Shown here piece by piece: positions 6,619 through 11,070 of a stretch of 11,070 nt of DNA; within the stretch, counting starts at the first letter, position 1; every line of letters starts with the position of its first letter. The DNA comes from Ancrocorticia sp039812645 (GTDB lineage: Bacteria > Actinomycetota > Actinomycetes > Actinomycetales > Actinomycetaceae), in the NCBI GenBank assembly GCA_039812645.1, contig JBDIAV010000098.1, forward strand, positions 1-11,070. The letters are read 5' to 3'. A program made the position numbers and the translations under genes. The notes beneath the pieces are model-generated. The model did no database searches. It had not been told where the DNA came from and was given only the letters and a program-made list of their open reading frames with translations.

Positions 6619-9264
6619 GTGAGTGAAGATCAGAACAACCAGACCAGCGGCTACAACCACGGCAAGATCAAGGACGTGGATCTCCAGAAAGAAATGGAGA
6701 ATTCCTACCTCGATTACGCCATGTCCGTCATTGTGGGCCGTGCGCTTCCGGACGTCCGCGATGGCATGAAACCGGTTCATCGCCGCGTCCTGTACGCCAT
6801 GTACGACGGCGGATACCGTCCCGATAACTCCTTCTCTAAGGCCGCGAAGATTGTCGGCGATGTCATGGGTCACTACCACCCGCATGGCGACGCCGCCATC
6901 TATGACACCTTGGTACGTATGGTGCAGCCGTGGGCGTTGCGCTACCCACTGGTGGCCGGCCAGGGTAACTTCGGTACCCCCGGCGATCTCGGTGCCGCCG
7001 CCCCGCGTTACACCGAGGCCAAGATGGCCCCGCTGGCCATGGAGATGGTCCGCGACATCAAGGAAGACACCGTCGACTTCGAGCCGAACTACGACGGATC
7101 CCTTCAGGAGCCGGTGGTGCTCCCGGCACGCTACCCAAATCTGCTGGTCAACGGCTCGGAGGGTATCGCGGTGGGTATGGCCACGCGCATCCCCCCGCAC
7201 AACCTGCGTGAGGTTGCCGAGGGCGTGCAGTGGTACCTGGCTCACCCCGAGGCCTCCAAGGAAGAGCTGCTTGGTGAGCTAATGCGCCGCGTCAAGGGGC
7301 CGGACTTCCCCACTGGCGCCACCATTCTTGGCACCCGCGGTATTGAAGACATGTACCGCACCGGCCACGGCTCGATCACCCAGCGCGCCATCGTCGAGGT
7401 GGACGAGATTAACAATCGCCAGTGCCTCGTCATCACCGACCTCCCCTACCAGGTCAACCCGGACCGCCTCCTCGACAAGATGGTCGAGGGCATCAAGGAT
7501 GGCCGCTTGCCCGGCATCGCCGACATCCGCGACGAGACCTCCGGGCGTGCGGGACAGCGCATCGTCGTCGTTCTCAAGCGGGATGCCGTTGCGAAGGTGG
7601 TGCTCAACAACCTCTACAAGCACACCCAGCTGCAGAACAACTTCCCGGCCAACATGCTGGCGCTGGTCGACGGCGTGCCGCGCACGCTCTCGCTCGACGG
7701 CTTTGTGCGCCACTGGGTCACTCACCAGATGGAAGTGATTCGCCGGCGCACCGAGTACCGCCTGCGCGAGGCCATGAAGCGCCTTCACATCCTCGAGGGT
7801 TACCTCAAGGCCCTCGACATGCTCGACGAAGTGATCGCCCTGATCCGCCGCTCGCCCACCGTGGACGAGGCTCGCTCCGGCCTTATGGAGATGCTGGAGA
7901 TCGACGAGATCCAGGCCAACGCTATCCTCGAGATGCAGCTGCGCCGCCTCGCCGCCCTCGAGCGTCAGAAGATCATGGACGAGTACAACGAGAAGCTCGC
8001 CCTCGTCACCGACTACAAGGACATCATTGCCCGCCCGGAGCGCCAGCGCGAGATTATCTCCACGGAGCTGGGCGGCATCGTCGACAAGTACGGCGATGAT
8101 CGCCGCACCACCATCCTCCCGTTCGACGGCGAGATGAGTGTCGAGGATTTGATCCCCGAAGAGGACGTCGTGGTGACAATCACCCGCGGTGGCTTCGTCA
8201 AGCGCACGAAGGTGTCCGAGTATCGCGCACAGCATCGCGGTGGTCGTGGAATTAAGGGCGCGCAGCTGCGGGTCGACGACGTCGTCGAACACTTCGACGT
8301 AGCGTCCACTCACGACTGGCACCTGTTCTTCACGAACCTGGGCCGCGTGTATCGCATTAAGGGCTACGAGCTGCCCGAGGGCGGCCGTGACGCCAAGGGG
8401 CAGCACGTGGCGAACCTGCTGGCCTTCCAACCCGGCGAGACGATTGCCTCGACGATCACCCTCAAGGACTACCAGCAGGCCGACTACCTGGTGCTCGCCA
8501 CGGCCAGCGGCTTGGTGAAGAAGACCCGCCTGACCGAGTACGACTCGCCGCGCTCCGGTGGCGTCATCGCCATTCGTCTGCGCGAGGATGCCGAGGGCGG
8601 GACTGATCAGGTGGTAGCCGCGTGCCTCGTGAACGAGGGCGATGACCTGTTGCTCGTCTCGCGTGGTGGTCAGTCGCTGCGTTTCACGGCCACCGACGAC
8701 GCACTGCGGCCCATGGGCCGCGCCGCCTCCGGAGTGACCGGTATGAAGTTCCGCGACGGCGACTCGCTTCTCACTATGGACGTGGTACGCGAGAACGCGC
8801 AGGTCTTCGTGGTGACCGAGGGGGGCTTTGCTAAGCGCAGCAACGTGGACGACTACCGTGTCCAGGGCCGTGCCGGCCTGGGTATCAAGGCTGTCAAGAT
8901 CACGGAGGCCCGTGGCGAACTCGTGGGTGCTCTCATCACTGAACCGGGTGAAGAGGTGCTCGTCATCATGGAGTCCGGCAAGGTTATGCGGTCGTCAGTG
9001 GACGAGGTAAGCGTCACCGGCCGTAACACCCAGGGCGTCACCTTCACCCGTCCTGAAGAGGGCGACAAGATCATCGCCATTGCCCGGAATGTGGAGAAGG
9101 AGCTGGAGGACGTTGCCGAGGAAGCGGACGCCAAGGCTGCGATCGCCGATAGTGATGGATCGGAGAATTCTGAAACTTCGCCGAACTCCGCCGAGGGAAC
9201 TATTGAGCTGAGCTCGGAGAATGAGGAGAATCATACTGAGGTTCCGGAAAACCCGGAGGCCTAG
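6619..9264 (+). CDS. gyrA: DNA gyrase subunit A
   Basis: GyrA cuts and rejoins the DNA gate and wraps DNA for supercoiling. The catalytic tyrosine is Tyr131 in AAPRYTEAKM, preceded by Arg130. The quinolone-resistance region reads HPHGDAAIYD (87-96), so the position equivalent to E. coli Ser83 is Ala92 while the Asp87 equivalent (Asp96) is kept. The GyrA box required for wrapping is QHRGGRG (538-544), starting a C-terminal beta-pinwheel domain. Residues 826-881 form a Glu/Ser/Asn-rich acidic tail, a feature known to modulate wrapping in other gyrases. Length is 881. The start is GTG at 6619, with GAGG at 6605-6608 overlapping the gyrB stop, so translation is probably coupled. A small hairpin (9267-9282) follows the stop, with no T tract. 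Confidence 0.98.
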   Translation: MSEDQNNQTSGYNHGKIKDVDLQKEMENSYLDYAMSVIVGRALPDVRDGMKPVHRRVLYAMYDGGYRPDNSFSKAAKIVGDVMGHYHPHGDAAIYDTLVRMVQPWALRYPLVAGQGNFGTPGDLGAAAPRYTEAKMAPLAMEMVRDIKEDTVDFEPNYDGSLQEPVVLPARYPNLLVNGSEGIAVGMATRIPPHNLREVAEGVQWYLAHPEASKEELLGELMRRVKGPDFPTGATILGTRGIEDMYRTGHGSITQRAIVEVDEINNRQCLVITDLPYQVNPDRLLDKMVEGIKDGRLPGIADIRDETSGRAGQRIVVVLKRDAVAKVVLNNLYKHTQLQNNFPANMLALVDGVPRTLSLDGFVRHWVTHQMEVIRRRTEYRLREAMKRLHILEGYLKALDMLDEVIALIRRSPTVDEARSGLMEMLEIDEIQANAILEMQLRRLAALERQKIMDEYNEKLALVTDYKDIIARPERQREIISTELGGIVDKYGDDRRTTILPFDGEMSVEDLIPEEDVVVTITRGGFVKRTKVSEYRAQHRGGRGIKGAQLRVDDVVEHFDVASTHDWHLFFTNLGRVYRIKGYELPEGGRDAKGQHVANLLAFQPGETIASTITLKDYQQADYLVLATASGLVKKTRLTEYDSPRSGGVIAIRLREDAEGGTDQVVAACLVNEGDDLLLVSRGGQSLRFTATDDALRPMGRAASGVTGMKFRDGDSLLTMDVVRENAQVFVVTEGGFAKRSNVDDYRVQGRAGLGIKAVKITEARGELVGALITEPGEEVLVIMESGKVMRSSVDEVSVTGRNTQGVTFTRPEEGDKIIAIARNVEKELEDVAEEADAKAAIADSDGSENSETSPNSAEGTIELSSENEENHTEVPENPEA

Positions 9265-9326
9265 CTGGTGCCTTTCGGCATCGGTGCAGTTCAAGGGCGT
9301 CGTTTTGGCGCCACGAAGGGGCAGTA

Positions 9327-9545
9327 ATGAGCGACAAGAAGCACGACGACGACTTCGTCGAACCCGCACCGCGCGAGTATGAAGGCCCCACGGGGTTGCC
9401 AGAAGCAGCTGGTGGCTCGAAGGTGGGCGCTGAAGGCCCGAGCGGTCTGCCCAAAGCCGCCGGTGGCTCTGACAAGGGGCAGCCGGGCGCCAGCGGACTC
9501 CCTAAGGAAGCGGGTGGCCACCCTGCGGAGCGCGATTCCGAGTAA
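9327..9545 (+). CDS. small GLP-repeat protein of unknown function
   Basis: I do not recognise this 72-residue protein. It has a good ribosome site (GAAGGGG, 9315-9321, 5 nt before ATG). After an acidic/basic N-terminus (MSDKKHDDDFVEP) it consists of three tandem repeats with an exact 17-residue period, starting at residues 19, 36 and 53: EGPTGLPEAAGGS, EGPSGLPKAAGGS and PGASGLPKEAGGH. The repeats use different synonymous codons (GGG TTG CCA, GGT CTG CCC, GGA CTC CCT), which argues that it is translated and selected as protein. There is no signal peptide, membrane segment or cysteine, and it is probably disordered and cytoplasmic. It lies 62 bp after gyrA and may be cotranscribed with it. Its function cannot be inferred. 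Confidence 0.72.
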   Translation: MSDKKHDDDFVEPAPREYEGPTGLPEAAGGSKVGAEGPSGLPKAAGGSDKGQPGASGLPKEAGGHPAERDSE

Positions 9546-9557
9546 TGGTCGTGTCCG

Positions 9558-9615
9558 GGTGGGTGTATGTGCGCTGAGAAAGCGTGACAACGTGACCTAG
9601 CGCGTACACGCCACC
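9558..9615. repeat. imperfect inverted repeat after the GLP-repeat gene
   Basis: The left arm (9558-9574: GGTGG, GTGTA, TGCGC blocks) and the right arm (9600-9615: GCGCG, TACAC, CCACC blocks) can form about 15 pairs with two small bulges around a 25-nt loop. No T tract follows, so an intrinsic terminator is doubtful. It could be an attenuating or protective 3' hairpin. Confidence 0.35.
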
Positions 9616-9741
9616 AAGGTACCCGCGAACAAGGCATACTTCCTATAGAGGCCAATCAACGCCCGTACTTTTCCGGTCCTGACGGTGGGAGAGTGCGGGC
9701 AGCCTGGGCTATCACGCACAGGCGCCCATTGACGGAGAATT

Positions 9742-10281
9742 ATGAGTAAAAAAGAGTCCAAGGCTGGCGAGAATTCGCAGAACAGTGTGCCCGGTAAGGG
9801 CGCGCCCGTGACACTGGAGGCACAGCCTCAGTCGGGAGCGGGTACGGCGCACAGCGGTGCGGCACCCGACGTGGCGTCAGCTGGAGCTGCGTCACAGCCG
9901 GATGCGAAGAAGCAGGCCGTTGGTATTCGCCAGATCAAGATGACGATCTCGAAGGTCGACCCGCTGGCCGCCTTGAAGCTCGGGTTCCTCATCTCGGTCG
10001 TCATTGGCTTCATGATCGTTATTGCTATGGCCATCATCTGGTTCGTGCTCGACGGAATCCATGTATTCGGCGAGATGGAGGGTCTGTTGCAGACCCTGAA
10101 CTCCGCGCAGTTGCTAGAAATGATGCAGTACCTCGAGTTTGGGCGCTGGATGAGTTTTGCTGTGATCGTCGCGATTCTTGACATCGTGCTGATGACCGCG
10201 CTGAGCGCCGTAGCGGCCGTGGTGTACAACATCATCTCCGCCCTCGTTGGTGGCCTACGAATTACGGTGACGGACGAGTAA
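9742..10281 (+). CDS. DUF3566 domain-containing membrane protein
   Basis: This is the DUF3566 protein found directly after gyrA in most actinobacteria (Rv0007 in Mycobacterium tuberculosis). Its molecular function is not established. The 179 residues comprise a long hydrophilic Ala/Gly/Ser/Gln-rich N-terminus (1-58) and the conserved segment GIRQIKMTISKVDPLAALKL (61-80). Two membrane helices follow (about 80-103 and 138-161), joined by an extracytoplasmic loop with conserved hydrophobics, and the hallmark C-terminus GGLRITVTDE ends the protein. The start is ATG at 9742 with GGAG at 9734-9737. It lies 196 bp after the GLP-repeat gene, with no clear promoter seen. The family position next to gyrase and tRNAs is conserved and does not by itself imply a gyrase role. 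Confidence 0.93.
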   Translation: MSKKESKAGENSQNSVPGKGAPVTLEAQPQSGAGTAHSGAAPDVASAGAASQPDAKKQAVGIRQIKMTISKVDPLAALKLGFLISVVIGFMIVIAMAIIWFVLDGIHVFGEMEGLLQTLNSAQLLEMMQYLEFGRWMSFAVIVAILDIVLMTALSAVAAVVYNIISALVGGLRITVTDE

Positions 10282-10403
10282 TTCAGCCGGGGTGCCCGAG
10301 GCTGCGCACAGTGACTCGGCGCGGTCGTGGGGTAGCCAAAAAGGTAACTGGACGTGATGGCGAGGCTGCTAAACGTGATCCCCGTCGCGTTCGGGCATTC
10401 CGT

Positions 10404-10432
10404 TTGGACAATGCTTCGAAGGTTGTTGTAAT
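10404..10432 (+). promoter_or_regulatory. tRNA-Ile promoter
   Basis: TTGGAC (10404-10409) and TGTAAT (10427-10432) are separated by 17 bp and lie about 37 bp before the tRNA. A GC-rich discriminator (CGGCACCCGC) follows, as is usual for stable-RNA promoters under stringent control. The rest of 10282-10403 shows only weak inverted repeats. Confidence 0.6.
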
Positions 10433-10469
10433 CTAATTCGGCACCCGCAAGGGAGATACCGCAAGGTAA

Positions 10470-10543
10470 GGGCCTATAGCTCAGTTGGTTAGAGCGCAGA
10501 CCTGATAAGTCTGAGGTCGATGGTTCGAGTCCATCTAGGCCCA
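10470..10543 (+). tRNA. tRNA-Ile (GAT anticodon)
   Basis: A complete cloverleaf can be drawn by eye: acceptor GGGCCTA (10470-10476) with TAGGCCC (10536-10542), D-arm AGCTCAGTTGGTTAGAGC, anticodon stem CAGAC/GTCTG, loop CTGATAA with GAT at 10504-10506, and T-arm GATGG-TTCGAGT-CCATC. The discriminator is A10543. CCA is not encoded (CTG follows), so it must be added by the nucleotidyltransferase. Confidence 0.98.
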
Positions 10544-10565
10544 CTGGTAACTTTGAGAGGGGATC

Positions 10566-10685
10566 ATGAAAAAGTTCCTACTCGCCGCGGTGGCTATCGC
10601 CGCCGGATATGTCGCATGGCTTGAGATCGCAAGAAATCGTCAGGACCGCGCGGTGTGGACCGAGGTTACCGACAAAATCGCCTGA
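10566..10685 (+). CDS. DLW-39 family small protein
   Basis: This 39-residue protein begins MKKFLLAAVAIAAGYVAWLE and ends in RAVWTEVTDKIA. Length, the hydrophobic N-terminal helix, and the W-T/E-A/V-TD ending match the DLW-39 family, a short actinobacterial protein usually encoded near DUF3566 and the tRNA-Ile/tRNA-Ala pair. In this copy the family name motif D-L-W reads A-V-W. Residues 4-19 form a single membrane-anchor or signal-like helix. GAGAGGGG (10555-10562) provides the ribosome site 3 nt before ATG. It lies 22 bp after tRNA-Ile and 54 bp before tRNA-Ala, so it is probably on the same transcript. Function is unknown. Confidence 0.85.
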   Translation: MKKFLLAAVAIAAGYVAWLEIARNRQDRAVWTEVTDKIA

Positions 10686-10739
10686 GGGGCGTACATACGA
10701 GATCAAGTAGTTGCTGACTGGCAGCAGCGAGATTTCCAC

Positions 10740-10812
10740 GGGGCTATGGCGCAATTGGTAGCGCACCTGCTTTGCAAGCAGGGGGTTAGGGGTTCGAGTC
10801 CCCTTAGCTCCA
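10740..10812 (+). tRNA. tRNA-Ala (TGC anticodon)
   Basis: Acceptor GGGGCTA (10740-10746) pairs with TAGCTCC (10805-10811) with one G.U pair. The D-arm is GGCGCAATTGGTAGCGC, the anticodon stem CCTGC/GCAGG encloses TTTGCAA with TGC at 10773-10775, and the T-arm is AGGGG-TTCGAGT-CCCCT. The discriminator is A10812 and CCA is not encoded. The last 18 bases are duplicated downstream at 10970-10987. Confidence 0.98.
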
Positions 10813-10814
10813 CT

Positions 10815-10851
10815 GAGTGATGGGACCCGGCTTAGCCGGGTCCCATCACTC
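10815..10851. terminator. strong hairpin terminator after tRNA-Ala
   Basis: GAGTGATGGGACCCGGC (10815-10831) and GCCGGGTCCCATCACTC (10835-10851) form a perfect 17-bp stem with a TTA loop. A further T-A pair can be added outside. The tail is only moderately T-rich (ATTTAAGTT). It is likely the end of the tRNA operon and could work on both strands. Confidence 0.85.
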
Positions 10852-10871
10852 ATTTAAGTTAGGTTGGGCGA

Positions 10872-10886
10872 GAACCCCGAGAGGGC
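10872..10886. repeat. short direct repeat Y, copy 1
   Basis: GAACCCCGAGAGGGC occurs here and again at 11051-11065, 179 bp apart. Both copies are preceded by GGGC and two differing bases (10866-10869 and 11045-11048). Each copy follows a terminator hairpin that itself follows a tRNA-Ala 3' end. Confidence 0.8.
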
Positions 10887-10968
10887 GCGGGCAGCGTGGG
10901 AGCAAGCGGGAGCTTGCGAACTGTCCGCGGGCGAGCGATAGCGAGCGATGTAGCTGCGAAGCAGATAC
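10886..10968. repeat. highly self-complementary stretch between tRNA-Ala end copies
   Basis: CGCGGGCAG (10886-10894) pairs with CTGTCCGCG (10921-10929), enclosing the hairpin GCAAGC-GGGA-GCTTGC (10902-10917) with a GNRA-type loop. A tandem 10-bp repeat GCGAGCGATA/GCGAGCGATG (10931-10950) follows. A third hairpin has CTGC-GAA-GCAG (10954-10964) extended by GTA/TAC (10950-10952 with 10966-10968). No open frame is convincing. It may be a structured RNA, a small repetitive element, or decayed tRNA sequence; GTAG, CTGC and GCAG also occur in this order in tRNA-Ala. Confidence 0.55.
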
Positions 10969-10969
10969 G

Positions 10970-10988
10970 CGAGTCCCCTTAGCTCCAC
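10970..10988 (+). repeat. duplicated 3' end of the tRNA-Ala locus
   Basis: CGAGTCCCCTTAGCTCCAC is identical to 10795-10813, which is the T-loop, T-stem, acceptor strand and discriminator of tRNA-Ala plus one base. The copies are 175 bp apart and differ immediately on both sides. No matching 5' acceptor strand lies upstream of this copy, so it is a tRNA fragment. Direct repeats of a tRNA 3' end are typical of attachment sites left by integrases. No integrase is present in the window. Confidence 0.75.
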
Positions 10989-11030
10989 AAACAAGATCGG
11001 ACCTGGTTAAAACCGGGTCCGATTTGTTTT
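10989..11030. terminator. second hairpin terminator
   Basis: AAACAA-(G bulge)-ATCGGACCTGGT (10989-11007) pairs with ACCGGGTCCGAT-TTGTTT (11012-11029), one T.G wobble, loop TAAA, with a T-rich end. It directly follows the duplicated tRNA-Ala end. Its stem core (GGACC...GGTCC) resembles that of the first terminator. Confidence 0.8.
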
Positions 11031-11050
11031 CTGTAGGTATGAACGGGCTC

Positions 11051-11065
11051 GAACCCCGAGAGGGC
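11051..11065. repeat. short direct repeat Y, copy 2
   Basis: This is an exact second copy of GAACCCCGAGAGGGC (10872-10886). The sequence diverges right after it (TGGAC against GCGGG), 5 bases before the window ends, so any following part of the module is outside view. The remaining bases 11031-11050 hold nothing else recognisable. Confidence 0.8.
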
Positions 11066-11070
11066 TGGAC

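Noticed and set aside
5158..7245. 695-codon open frame on the minus strand across gyrB and gyrA
   Set aside because: It runs antisense to two unmistakable genes, has no family resemblance, and arises from their strong third-position GC bias.
7279..8430. 383-codon minus-strand frame inside gyrA
   Set aside because: It is a codon-bias shadow of gyrA with no ribosome site or recognisable domain.
9635..9649. CATACT and TATAGA as a promoter for the DUF3566 gene
   Set aside because: No -35 match at 16-18 bp upstream of either.
9828..10544. 238-codon minus-strand frame starting MGLDGLEPSTSDLSG
   Set aside because: It is the well-known spurious product of reading a tRNA gene antisense, here tRNA-Ile and then DUF3566.
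10578..10853. 91-codon minus-strand frame containing GAKGTRTPNPLLAKQ
   Set aside because: It is the classic false protein from the antisense strand of tRNA-Ala.
11041..11065. T-loop-like GGGGTTCGAG on the minus strand, suggesting a tRNA
   Set aside because: The flanking bases do not form a T-stem and no anticodon or acceptor arm can be drawn.

Overview
The window is the replication-origin neighbourhood of a high-GC Gram-positive chromosome (Actinobacteria). The gene order dnaN, recF, DUF721/DciA, gyrB, gyrA, DUF3566, tRNA-Ile, DLW-39, tRNA-Ala is the classical actinobacterial order. Five of the seven longer genes are drawn with GTG starts, and the tRNA genes do not encode CCA. The absence of gnd between dnaN and recF and the moderate GC content fit the Actinomycetaceae (Trueperella/Arcanobacterium/Actinomyces-like). 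The genus is inference only.

Layout: 1-803 is non-coding and holds oriC. DnaA boxes cluster at 333-541, and the rightmost pair lies directly against a run of CTA/TTA triplets that reads as a DnaA-trio unwinding element (546-560). A 30-bp imperfect direct repeat with a 60-bp offset lies to the left. dnaA itself is expected just upstream of base 1 and is not visible. dnaN (sliding clamp, 804-1937), recF (2095-3492) and a DUF721/DciA gene (3476-4105, overlapping recF) follow. A 404-bp gap (4106-4509) holds two adjacent dyads and the likely gyrB promoter. gyrB (4510-6606) and gyrA (6619-9264) are 12 bp apart and form the DNA gyrase operon. A small unrecognised ORF (9327-9545) encodes three 17-residue repeats with a GLP-x-x-AGG core. 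DUF3566 (9742-10281, two membrane segments) ends the protein-coding string.

10282-11070 is a stable-RNA region: a good promoter, tRNA-Ile(GAT), a 39-codon DLW-39-family gene, tRNA-Ala(TGC) and a strong hairpin terminator. After that comes an unusual tail. The last 19 bp of the tRNA-Ala locus are repeated 175 bp downstream, followed by a second terminator hairpin with a related core. A second short repeat (GAACCCCGAGAGGGC) recurs with a 179-bp offset, and the sequence between is highly self-complementary. This looks like a tandem or inserted tRNA-end module that continues past the window.

The genes work together in starting and sustaining replication: origin, clamp, gap repair, putative helicase-loader interaction and supercoiling control. 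The most interesting unexplained items are the tRNA-Ala 3'-end module (10795-11070) and the GLP-repeat small protein.
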